A DNA stretch of 32,894 nucleotides, taken from contig JAJYZF010000045.1 in NCBI GenBank assembly GCA_021800165.1, forward strand, positions 1 to 32,894, written 5' to 3'. The position numbers and the translations under genes are program-made. The notes under the pieces were generated by a model. The model had not been told where the DNA came from. It did no database searches and saw only the letters and a list, made by a program, of their open reading frames with translations. Numbering within the stretch: the first letter of the stretch is position 1; the number at the start of each line of letters is the position of its first letter. Source of the stretch: Planctomycetota bacterium (GTDB lineage Bacteria > Planctomycetota > Phycisphaerae > WQYP01). Below are positions 17,671 to 24,673 of the stretch, in pieces.

Positions 17671-18777
17671 TTATGGCTTTATTTTATTATTCACAACCAC
17701 CACATCACCAGGTCTTAATTTCACCTGGCCCTGAGTCACCACCACTTCCCCGGCTTTCAGCCCGGCAAGAATGGTCACATCGTTGCCTTCACGCGGCCCG
17801 GTTTTAACCGCAACGGAACGCACCAGCAGCACGGGCTTGCCGGCTTTTTTCGCCTTGACCACCACATACACGTAATCACCAAAGGTGTTGTAGGTAATGG
17901 CGTCGGCATTCACCACCAGCACTTGGTGGGTAACTCCGGTCAATAGAGTCACCTCGCCAAATAGGCCGGGCCGCAGCAGCAGGCGTTTGTTGGGCATCGC
18001 CGCCTGCACGGAGAGGTTTCTGGTGGCGGTTTCCACCTGCGAAGAAAGGGCGGTTACTTTACCCGTAAACACCTGGCCCGGATACGCATCCACCGTGAGT
18101 TTCACGGTTTGCCCAAGCTTCACTTGCGCCAGGTCATTTTGGGCGATGGTGAAATCCAGGTAAATCGGTCGCCAGGTGTTGAGTACCACAATCGGCGTAC
18201 CCGGCGAAACGTATTGGCCCAGGCTGATCGCGCGAATCCCCAAATGCCCCGTAAAAGGGGCGGTTATCGCCAGTTTGGCCAGCGTGGCCCGATCTCCCGC
18301 TACCGCCGCCTTCCCTTGCAGCAACGCCGCATGGTAGGTGTCCAATGTCTCCTGGCTGGCGGCTCGATGCGCAATAAGCTTCTGCGTGCGTGCTACATTG
18401 ATTTGGGCCAAGGCCTCGGCGGCTAAATCCGCGTGCAGTTGGGCAAGCTGCGTGCTGTTATCAATTTGGGCCAGCTTCTGACCCGCCAAAACACGATCAC
18501 CCGAGTGAAAATAAATGCCCGTCACATTGCCGGAAATCTGGGCGGTTAGGTCCACACTTTGCACCGCGCTCAGGCTGCCTATGACATGAATCGACTGGTT
18601 TACCACCGCCTCCCGCAGAGTGCCTGTGGACACGGTAACGGGGGGGATGGGGGCGTGGCTGATGGCATAGGCGATCTTGGCATTGATAAATGCCTTGAAG
18701 GCGAAAAGACCCCCAATAAGAGCTAAAAACACGATCAAAATGAAAACAGCGATTACGACACGACTGGTTCGACTCAT
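17671..18777 (-). CDS. RND efflux periplasmic adaptor (membrane fusion protein)
   Basis: The protein is 368 residues with an N-terminal membrane anchor (VVIAVFILIVFLALIGGLF, about 7-25). It then shows the HlyD/AcrA pattern: LSAVQSVDLTAQISGNVTGI (barrel-sandwich/lipoyl half), a coiled hairpin with repeated Ala and Gln (about 110-165), FTGHLGIRAISLGQYVSPG (second lipoyl half), then a beta-barrel. Adaptors link the inner-membrane pump to the outer-membrane channel. The start overlaps the outer-membrane-factor stop by ATGA, so translation is coupled. I am sure of the family; substrate is not known. Confidence 0.94.
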   Translation of the reverse strand: MSRTSRVVIAVFILIVFLALIGGLFAFKAFINAKIAYAISHAPIPPVTVSTGTLREAVVNQSIHVIGSLSAVQSVDLTAQISGNVTGIYFHSGDRVLAGQKLAQIDNSTQLAQLHADLAAEALAQINVARTQKLIAHRAASQETLDTYHAALLQGKAAVAGDRATLAKLAITAPFTGHLGIRAISLGQYVSPGTPIVVLNTWRPIYLDFTIAQNDLAQVKLGQTVKLTVDAYPGQVFTGKVTALSSQVETATRNLSVQAAMPNKRLLLRPGLFGEVTLLTGVTHQVLVVNADAITYNTFGDYVYVVVKAKKAGKPVLLVRSVAVKTGPREGNDVTILAGLKAGEVVVTQGQVKLRPGDVVVVNNKIKP

Positions 18778-20333
18778 GGGTGTAAAGTCCTCCCGGAGGC
18801 TGGCTTGCTATTGGACATCTGCTGGTGCGGCTGCGTGGTGGAATGTGGGGAGGCGGTCGGGCCGTATTGGCTCGGCCACCAGCCGCCACCCAAAGCCACA
18901 AACAAAGCCACGGTGTCTACGTAGCGCTGGGCCTCGGCGGAAACCAGCGCTAATCGTGAGGTATCATATTGGGTTTGACTCGTCAGCAACGTGATATAGT
19001 CAATGGCCCCATCTTTGTATTGGTCGCCGGCCAATTCGTAAGATTGACGGGCCGCGTGATAGGCAGCCTGATCATACGCCAGCGTCTGGGCATCGTGTTG
19101 CACCGCGCGCAGGGCATCAGCCACCTGTTGAAACGCGTTTAACACCGTCTGTTGGTATGCCCCGATCTGGGCTTTCAGGGCGTCCTGCGCTGCCCGTTTG
19201 TTCGCCCGTAGCGTGCCGCCGTCAAAGAGGGTAACCGTGGCGTTGGCCGCCAGGGTCCAGATGAGACTGGAGGCATCAAAGAAATTCGCCATGCGCCCGT
19301 TTTCAAACCCCAGATCACCGGTAATTTGCACCAGCGGATACATCTTGGCCACCGCTTCGCCGACTTGTGCGTTCAGGGCCACCAATTGATCTTCGGCAGA
19401 GCGTATATCCGGTCGTTGCCGGACCAGACTCGATGGCAGGCTCACGGGCAGCGTCTGCGGCAATTTCAGGGTTCTTAAATTGAGCTCCGGTAACTTGGCC
19501 TGCGATGGAATTCTTCCCAGCAGGGTGGCCAAAGCGTGGCGTTCCAACGCCAATGATTGTCGCAGCACCGGCATTTGCGCCTGCGTGCTGGCCAGCGTAC
19601 TTTCCTGATTCACCAGATCCAGATACGTCACTGCGCCGAGTTTGTATTGAGATTTGATAATGTTAAGAATGTGCTCTTGGCTGTTGATAAGGGCTTGCCG
19701 CACCCGCACTTGCTCATTAAGCGAGGCCAGCTCGATCGCCGCGGCAACCGTATTGCCCTCAAGCGTGAGATACGCTTCCTGAACGTTATTGCGTTGAATT
19801 TGTTCTTGGGCTTTGGCCACCTTGGAAACCAGGCTGTTTAATCCAAAAAAGTCCGGGGTGTAGCTCACTTGTACTTGGCCGGTGTAAAGCGAAAAGGTGC
19901 GCGTGGGTCCGCCGAACGCGGCCCCGCTTTGGCGTTGTCTTTCCGGGTTAAAATCCAGGCCAATCTGCGGCCAAAACACGCCTTGCACCGAGAGCAGATT
20001 TTCATGGGCTTCAGCCAACGTGGCCTGGGCGGTTTGCAGCGTGGGGCTTTGCTTGACCGCCAGCAGCACCAGGCGATTGATTTTTTTTGATCCAAACAGG
20101 TGCCACCAGTCCGCCATCGCCGCTTGGCCATAGACAAACTGTTGCACTTTTCCCGCTTCACCCACCTTGCCCACGCCGACCGTTTTCAAGACGTGCGTAC
20201 CCGCGGTATAGGTGTCGGTTTTAGGCGGCTTGGGTACATGCAGCGGTGGCTCAAACGAACAGCCCGCCATCAGAACCGCACCCATCGCCGCAGCCAGAGT
20301 GACGCGGCCAAGTTGACGTGGTTTTATAATCAT
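18774..20333 (-). CDS. Outer-membrane efflux channel lipoprotein (NodT/OprM family)
   Basis: The 519-residue protein opens with a lipoprotein signal (AAAMGAVLMAGCSFEP; lipobox Cys near residue 25), predicting an acylated outer-membrane protein. Two long alpha-helical halves follow (about 100-280 and 300-480), with ATLAEAHENLLSV and QVGEAVAKMYPLVQITGDLGF typical of the NodT/TolC family. It forms the exit duct of the tripartite pump. It is the first gene of the operon and overlaps the adaptor start by four bases. The ATG at 20333 has AGG five bases upstream. A strong promoter lies about 107 bases further up. The C-terminal tail is Gln- and Ser-rich and longer than usual. Confidence 0.93.
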   Translation of the reverse strand: MIIKPRQLGRVTLAAAMGAVLMAGCSFEPPLHVPKPPKTDTYTAGTHVLKTVGVGKVGEAGKVQQFVYGQAAMADWWHLFGSKKINRLVLLAVKQSPTLQTAQATLAEAHENLLSVQGVFWPQIGLDFNPERQRQSGAAFGGPTRTFSLYTGQVQVSYTPDFFGLNSLVSKVAKAQEQIQRNNVQEAYLTLEGNTVAAAIELASLNEQVRVRQALINSQEHILNIIKSQYKLGAVTYLDLVNQESTLASTQAQMPVLRQSLALERHALATLLGRIPSQAKLPELNLRTLKLPQTLPVSLPSSLVRQRPDIRSAEDQLVALNAQVGEAVAKMYPLVQITGDLGFENGRMANFFDASSLIWTLAANATVTLFDGGTLRANKRAAQDALKAQIGAYQQTVLNAFQQVADALRAVQHDAQTLAYDQAAYHAARQSYELAGDQYKDGAIDYITLLTSQTQYDTSRLALVSAEAQRYVDTVALFVALGGGWWPSQYGPTASPHSTTQPHQQMSNSKPASGRTLHP

Positions 20334-20439
20334 GCAACCTGTTCATTAGGCTCTTAAGCTTGGCGGTGTCCGTGCAGCGCATCGCCCATTCACGGCAGCC
20401 GAGTTTGGCCGGGCGGCCGAGCAAGCCGCATTGCTGGGT

Positions 20440-20468
20440 AGTATAGGCATAAACCTTTAGGCTGTCAA
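20440..20468 (-). promoter_or_regulatory. Near-consensus sigma70 promoter for the RND operon
   Basis: On the minus strand TTGACA (20468-20463) is followed by a 17-base spacer and TATACT (20445-20440). This is an exact -35 and a five-of-six -10 match, giving a leader of about 100 bases before the first ATG at 20333. It suggests the pump operon can be expressed strongly in the absence of a repressor; no regulator gene is adjacent. Confidence 0.65.
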
Positions 20469-20485
20469 AATCGGAACTTTCGGGA

Positions 20486-20923
20486 TTTGGCCGCTGCTAC
20501 GCACGCACCAGCCCAGGGATTGTTTCTCATTTAATCTGTGAAAATCCGTTAATCTGTGGATCCCCTCGTCGTCCTCCTTCGCGTTCCTCTGCGTCCCCTG
20601 CGGTGAACATCCCCCGTGCGGCCGCAGCCGCCGTCACTCCCGTCTCCCGACTCCCGACCCCCGTCTCGCGCAGCGCCCCCCGTCCTTCGCGTTCCTCTGC
20701 GTCCCCTGCGGTGAACATCCCCCGTGCGGCCGCAGCCGCCGTCACTCCCGTCTCCCGACTCCCGACCCCCGTCTCGCGCAGCGTCCCCCCCGTTCTTCGC
20801 GCCTTCGTCACTTCGTGTTTAACCCGTCGTCTCGCCCCGCCGCCCAATCCGCGAAGAATTCCTGCGCCGGCCAGCCTGCTGGCCGTTGCTCTATCATTCG
20901 CGTCTGAAAAGCATATCCGCCGC
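20486..20923 (+). repeat. Left copy of a ~440-bp composite direct repeat
   Basis: This copy begins with tttggccgctgctacgcacg and ends with cgtctgaaaagcatatccgc plus cgc. The right copy at 22362-22804 has nearly the same start (one base differs in the first 20) and end, in the same orientation. Both contain the words aatctgtga, a run of ctcccgactcccgacc, ttcgcgttcctctgcg, and the perfect palindrome GGCCAGC-CT-GCTGGCC (20869-20884 here). The middle differs by small insertions. Together they enclose the metalloprotease gene. Confidence 0.85.
20576..20791 (+). repeat. Tandem pair of 108-bp units inside the left composite repeat
   Basis: The unit starting ccttcgcgttcctctgcgtc at 20576 recurs at 20684, so the period is 108 bases; the two units are almost identical. 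A third begins near 20792 but diverges after about 10 bases. Each unit contains tgcggccgcagccgccgtca. The units are contiguous without spacers, so this is not a CRISPR array. Confidence 0.85.
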
Positions 20924-21041
20924 TTCCCCTCTCCCGAGCCATCGGGACAGGAGCCGCGCATCGGGATTGATCGCTGAAAGCTGACCGCTGATAGCTCCCC
21001 AGCTTCCCCTGCGGTAAAAACTCGTCCTCGCCGCAGAATTA

Positions 21042-22127
21042 TCAATCGTTGTCGAGACGTTCGGCGGGTGTAGCCGGTCGCCGTTTACGTGGCAGCAGCA
21101 CCAAACCGACCAGCGCAACGCCGAACAAGGCCAGGGTGCTGGCTTCGGGTGTCTCCAGGGCCGTACCTGCGGAGGTCAAGTTCCAACCCACCACGTCCAG
21201 TGCGATCATCTCATTGCGTCCCAGGTTTGGCCCTACGACGCCGGGATCGCCAAAGGCGTCCTGTACCTGCGGCGGATTATTGGGTTGCGCCTCCGCCGGG
21301 GTAACTCCGTTGCCCCAGTCACTGTAATCTGAGCCGTTCCCGTATTGGTTGAAATGAACCAAATCCGTCGCACCGCCGTTGATAGAAAAATAGGGGGCGA
21401 TGGTGGTACTGGTGCTGTAGCTCCGTACGCCATCCGCGCTGTAACGGAACAAATCCAGCGGGCCGACGGCACCGGTGGTGAGATTACCGCTACCCAACTC
21501 AGACCCAGTTCCGCCAATGCCAAGAACTTCGTCTATTTCATGGGCCGCTACGGCTTGGGCGTCGTATAAGCTGGCATTTTGGCTTGAGCTATTGCTGGGA
21601 TTCATCATCAGGCCCAAGTTAAGGGAAATCGTGCTGTCGGGGCTGCCTGTGGGAGGATTGGCCACGTACCCCAGCGCCCGAAGGAGCGGCAGCGTGGTCT
21701 CGACATTACCGCTGGTATTTCCTGGAACCGGATCGCTTGAGGGCAAAGAGGCGATGGCCGTGTTGTCGTAGCTTGAGCGAGTCTGGTTGTTCTCCAGGTT
21801 TGAAAGGTACTGGGAGTAGCTGATCGTGCCCAGGTACGTACTGCTTTGCCCAAGGCCGCTGCTCATATCCGAAAAAGTGATGTTCACGGTAACCGGATTG
21901 GCAATGTAACTTTCAATCGAAGAAATCGCCGCGTTAACTTGCCCTTCGTAGTAGGTCGCGTTGGCGGCACCAGTGAAGCTGCTGTCGAACGTCGGCGTAA
22001 TCGTTAAATTCGCCCGCACCGCCCCAGCCATTCCCAGCGACACCAGGAATCCCGGCACCGCTAAGCACAGCCCGCGCCGCATTGCCAAACCCGAAACACC
22101 GCCTCTATTAGATACTTTGCCAGCCAT
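21042..22127 (-). CDS. Secreted metalloprotease-like protein with HEIDE motif and PEP-CTERM-like tail
   Basis: The product is 361 residues. The ATG at 22127 is chosen because GGAGG lies six bases upstream; ATGs further up would lie in the promoter. A signal peptide (about 1-39, ending near AVRA) is followed by a Ser/Asn-rich region (LTITPTFDSSF) and then AVAAHEIDEVLGIGG with H196, E197 and E200, similar to a zinc-protease HExxH site but with Glu in place of the second His. This pattern occurs in PEP-CTERM-associated metalloprotease families. The C-terminus has PEAST, a hydrophobic helix and RKRR, a PEP-CTERM variant with Ala replacing the second Pro. Catalytic activity is unproven. The gene lies between two direct repeats. 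Confidence 0.8.
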   Translation of the reverse strand: MAGKVSNRGGVSGLAMRRGLCLAVPGFLVSLGMAGAVRANLTITPTFDSSFTGAANATYYEGQVNAAISSIESYIANPVTVNITFSDMSSGLGQSSTYLGTISYSQYLSNLENNQTRSSYDNTAIASLPSSDPVPGNTSGNVETTLPLLRALGYVANPPTGSPDSTISLNLGLMMNPSNSSSQNASLYDAQAVAAHEIDEVLGIGGTGSELGSGNLTTGAVGPLDLFRYSADGVRSYSTSTTIAPYFSINGGATDLVHFNQYGNGSDYSDWGNGVTPAEAQPNNPPQVQDAFGDPGVVGPNLGRNEMIALDVVGWNLTSAGTALETPEASTLALFGVALVGLVLLPRKRRPATPAERLDND

Positions 22128-22215
22128 AACCAGCCTCCAATAACCACAACCCATACCCTTCCGGAGCCACACCATGGCCCCAAAACTAAAAGGGTGCGCC
22201 GATTGGTTGAAGGCC

Positions 22216-22244
22216 ATAATAGACGATCGTTATCACAAAGGCAA
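22216..22244 (-). promoter_or_regulatory. Predicted sigma70 promoter of the metalloprotease gene
   Basis: Reading the minus strand, TTGCCT (22244-22239), a 17-base spacer and TATTAT (22221-22216) lie about 90 bases before the start codon, inside an AT-rich tract that contrasts with the surrounding GC-rich sequence. The match is good but not exact. Confidence 0.45.
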
Positions 22245-22361
22245 GAAAAATAAAAAATTTTTCGTCAATAATAATTTTGAGAAATGATTTGACTGAGCCA
22301 AAAGGCCAAACCTTCGGTAAAATCCTGCCATATCCACCGCAGGACTGGGGCCGAGGAGGTT

Positions 22362-22804
22362 TTTGGCCGCTGCTGCGCACGCACCAGCCCAGGGATTGTT
22401 TCTCATTTAATCTGTGAAATCTGTGCAATCTGTGGACCACCTGGTCCCCCGTCCTTCGCGTTCCTCTGCGTCCGAAGTTTATCCCGATGTCTGTCGGGAC
22501 GGTGAACATCCCCCGTGCGGCCGCAGCCGGCGTCACTCCCGTCTCCCGACTCCCGACCCCCGTCTCCCGACTCCCGTCTCGCGCAGCGCCCCCCCCGTTC
22601 TTCGCGTTCCTCTGCGTCCCCTGCGGTGAACATCCACCGTGCGGCCGCAGCCGCCGTTAACTCCTAGCTCCCAAATCCTAACTCCTGCGGCCACAGCCGC
22701 CGTGCTCCCGTCTCGCCCCGCCGCCCAATCCCTGAAGAATTTCTACGCCGGCCAGCCTGCTGGCCGTTGCTCTATCATTCGCGTCTGAAAAGGGTATCCG
22801 CCGC
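22362..22804 (+). repeat. Right copy of the ~440-bp composite direct repeat
   Basis: The copy starts tttggccgctgctgcgcacg and ends gtctgaaaagggtatccgcc plus gc, matching the left copy end to end in the same direction. It carries the same GGCCAGC-CT-GCTGGCC palindrome (22750-22765). Compared with the left copy it has an inserted stretch containing the hairpin TCCCGA-TGTCTG-TCGGGA near 22482-22499 and an extra tract of the form ctcctagctcccaaatccta. Confidence 0.85.
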
Positions 22805-22815
22805 AAGCTCAAACA

Positions 22816-22844
22816 TTGGATGCGCCATTTTTCTGGCATAATAT
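22816..22844 (+). promoter_or_regulatory. Possible promoter of the MFS gene
   Basis: TTGGAT (22816-22821), 17 bases and TAATAT (22839-22844) make a moderate sigma70 match; the overlapping CATAAT (22837-22842) is a better -10 with a shorter spacer. It overlaps the inverted repeat at 22823-22855, which would let a bound protein block RNA polymerase. Confidence 0.35.
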
Positions 22845-22855
22845 GAAAAATGGCG
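22823..22855. promoter_or_regulatory. Perfect 11-bp inverted repeat overlapping the MFS promoter: operator candidate
   Basis: CGCCATTTTTC (22823-22833) and GAAAAATGGCG (22845-22855) are exact reverse complements with an 11-base centre that contains the predicted -10. Centres of the arms are 22 bases apart, about two turns of DNA, which suits a dimeric repressor such as a LacI or TetR type. No regulator gene is adjacent. An RNA hairpin is a possible alternative if transcription starts upstream. Confidence 0.5.
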
Positions 22856-22876
22856 TAAATTCGACATAATAAAGTA

Positions 22877-22934
22877 CACAGGCAGGCAAGCCTGTGGCGT
22901 TTTGGCAAGTTCCGCCAAGTCGCCGGCACCGGCG
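22877..22934 (+). promoter_or_regulatory. Three consecutive small hairpins in the MFS leader
   Basis: The leader contains CACAGGC-6-GCCTGTG (22877-22896), TTGGC-7-GCCAA (22902-22918) and CGCCGG-2-CCGGCG (22921-22934). They are followed by the ribosome site AAGGA and the ATG at 22982. They may affect mRNA stability or translation. No known riboswitch was recognised and no U-run marks a terminator. Confidence 0.3.
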
Positions 22935-22981
22935 ATTGCTTGCCCCGGACAGTCGCAGAGCTCAGTTGGAAGGAAACCATA

Positions 22982-24208
22982 ATGCAGCACAATGAGGCAA
23001 TCCATCGACAACGTCTCTTCACAGCCAGTTGCATGGCCCTGGTGGTCACGGCCATGAGCTTTGCGGTGCGCGGCGATATTATGCCCGCGCTGACCAGGCA
23101 GTTTCATCTGACCCATGAACAGATGGGCTTGATTGCAGGTCCGGCATTTTATGGTTTTACGCTGGCGATGATCTTCGGTGGTCCGCTATGCGATGTGCTG
23201 GGTATGGGCACGTTGCTGGTCATAGCGCTGGTCGGCCATGCGGCTGGCATATTGATCACGATTTTTGCCACGGGATTTAAAAGCCTCTATGCCGGCACGT
23301 TGCTCATTGGTATTGCCAACGGCATGGTGGAGGCCTTCGCCAATCCTCTCATCGCCACCATGTATCCGGAAAAGAAAATCAAGATGCTAAGCCACTTTCA
23401 TGCCTGGTTTCCAGGCGGCATCGTCATCGGCGGCTTGGCGGCTTTTGCGCTGGGGGAAATGCACATAGGGTGGCAGTGGAAAATGGCGGCAATGTTCGTG
23501 CCGCTGATTCTTTATGGAATCATGTTTGCGGGTCAAAGGTTTCCCCGCACCGAGCGCGTAGCCCGTGGAGTCAGCACTGCGGAAATGTTTGCCGCAACGC
23601 TGCGGCCATTTTTCATTTTCATGGCCTGCTGCATGTTGTTGACGGCGGCGACGGAATTGAGCACCAACCAGTGGATCAGCAGTTTGCTGGGGCGCACGGC
23701 CATGGTGCATGGCATATTGGTCTTGTGTTGGATTAACGGTTTGATGGCCATTGGCCGGCAGTTTGCGGGGCCGGTGGTTCGCCGCCTCTCGCCATTTGGC
23801 TTGCTGACGACCTCGGCGGCCCTGGCGTTTGTGGGACTGCTGGCTTTGAGCTACTCGCACAATGGCTGGGAGGCATTTGGGGCGGCGGCGGTGTTTGCGG
23901 CCGGGGTCTGCTTTTTCTGGCCGACGATGTTGGGAATTACCTCAGAATGTGTTCCAAGATCCGGAGCGCTGGGGTTGGCGATTATGGGTGGGGTGGGGAT
24001 GTTTTCAGTGTCGATTGTACTGCCTCTGATGGGGCGGGTGTTTGATACCAGCGGACCGGCCGTGGCGCTGCGGAGTATAGCCGTGCTGCCGCTGATATTG
24101 GTGCTGGTCTTTGGCACCGTATACCTGCTCTTGAAGCGGCGGGGGGGCTATCACAAGGAGGATCTGGCGGTGGAGGAAGGATTAGGTGCGGCTGCACCGG
24201 TCGAATAG
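22982..24208 (+). CDS. Major facilitator superfamily transporter
   Basis: The 408-residue protein starts at the ATG at 22982, with AAGGA about seven bases upstream; an ATG at 22940 in frame is in the leader. About twelve hydrophobic segments are visible. The first helix region contains SFAVRGDIMPAL and HLTHEQMGLIAGP, and the loop GPLCDVLGMG matches the MFS inter-helix 2-3 motif. The overall pattern is like planctomycete sugar-type MFS carriers, but the substrate is not readable; sugar, sugar-acid or oligosaccharide uptake would suit the earlier catabolic genes, which is only inference. The tail is short and charged. A perfect inverted repeat overlaps its promoter. Confidence 0.85.
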   Translation: MQHNEAIHRQRLFTASCMALVVTAMSFAVRGDIMPALTRQFHLTHEQMGLIAGPAFYGFTLAMIFGGPLCDVLGMGTLLVIALVGHAAGILITIFATGFKSLYAGTLLIGIANGMVEAFANPLIATMYPEKKIKMLSHFHAWFPGGIVIGGLAAFALGEMHIGWQWKMAAMFVPLILYGIMFAGQRFPRTERVARGVSTAEMFAATLRPFFIFMACCMLLTAATELSTNQWISSLLGRTAMVHGILVLCWINGLMAIGRQFAGPVVRRLSPFGLLTTSAALAFVGLLALSYSHNGWEAFGAAAVFAAGVCFFWPTMLGITSECVPRSGALGLAIMGGVGMFSVSIVLPLMGRVFDTSGPAVALRSIAVLPLILVLVFGTVYLLLKRRGGYHKEDLAVEEGLGAAAPVE

Positions 24209-24280
24209 CCAGATGCTCAGCCGGAGCAATGCACAGGCGGATATTTTTGCAGCCGCCATGGATGACGCAGCCTTTGGCAG

Positions 24281-24310
24281 TGTTAAAGGTACCCGACCCC
24301 TTTTCCTTCC
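24281..24310. other. Possible mobile-element end remnant at the island border
   Basis: The text gttaaaggtacccgacccct (about 24282-24301) followed by tttcc resembles REP or IS-end type sequence that I recall from repeat-rich genomes, and it lies immediately beyond the point where the exonuclease pseudogene loses similarity. No partner copy is in the window, so the assignment is weak. Confidence 0.25.
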
Positions 24311-24316
24311 AATCTG

Positions 24317-24658
24317 TTAGCTTGGGCCGTGGACTAACTGGACCGTAGGCGTCTCGCCTGCTGGCTGTGTCGGCAGGATGCCGGCAAAGGGCCATGGTTG
24401 CCCGGAAGAATAAACACTCGGATTGAAACACCCCTGAGTGCGTCCGGCAGCGCGGACGACGGCCTTCCGATCGACCAGGTTCGATTCAAATAAGTCGCCA
24501 CACACCAGGACGAACTGGCATTCGTTTTCCTTGGCGATCTGGCCCATGGAGCCAATCGCATCAAACCCTGATCGATTGTAGCGTTCTTGCGCACCGTCTG
24601 AAAAAAAGTGGCGGGCCATCCCCAGTTGCCGGTCGCTGGTATGCAGGAATCGAATCAT
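24317..24658 (-). pseudogene. Truncated, frameshifted SbcD-like DNA repair exonuclease
   Basis: The reading begins at the ATG at 24658 with GGAAAG upstream, 15 bases after the Res stop. The first 70 residues match the N-terminus of SbcD-like calcineurin-type nucleases (MIRFLHTSD, LVCGDLFESN). Near 24443-24450 the frame changes: the original continuation, with VFILPGNHGPL, is in another frame and reads on to a stop near 24334. The family is normally about 400 residues, so most of the gene is missing. The metal motifs are also altered (TSDRQLG where TSDWQLG is usual; GNHG where GNHD is expected). These exonucleases often follow helicase-nuclease genes of such operons. The gene is almost certainly non-functional. 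Confidence 0.8.
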
Positions 24659-24673
24659 TGCGGTCTTTCCGAA

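Larger units (their letters stand above)
20334..21041. other. Intergenic region: pump promoter and left composite repeat
   Basis: This 708-base region holds the leader and promoter of the efflux operon (20334-20468), then the left composite repeat (20486-20923). From 20924 to the metalloprotease stop is a word-like tract containing gctgaaagctgaccgctgat, a motif style also seen in other repeat-rich genomes. A 172-codon minus-strand frame across it is a translation of repeats and is not called. Confidence 0.6.
22128..22981. other. Divergent intergenic region with right composite repeat and two promoters
   Basis: This 854-base stretch contains, from left, the metalloprotease leader and promoter (22128-22244), an AT-rich segment (about 22235-22290), the right composite repeat (22362-22804), and the promoter, operator candidate and leader of the MFS gene (22816-22981). 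No protein-coding gene was found; frames over the repeat translate repetitive words. Confidence 0.6.

Noticed and set aside
20576..20791. CRISPR array candidate (regular repeats)
   Set aside because: Units are 108 bases, contiguous and without unique spacers, and no cas genes are present.
20527..21045. 172-codon minus-strand frame over the left composite repeat
   Set aside because: Its translation repeats GMFTAGDAEEREG and ETGVGSRETG; it is the reading of repeats, with no ribosome site or domain.
24209..24316. tRNA or att site at the left border of the defence operon
   Set aside because: No tRNA-like fold or 15-base direct repeat could be found; only a weak element-end resemblance was kept.
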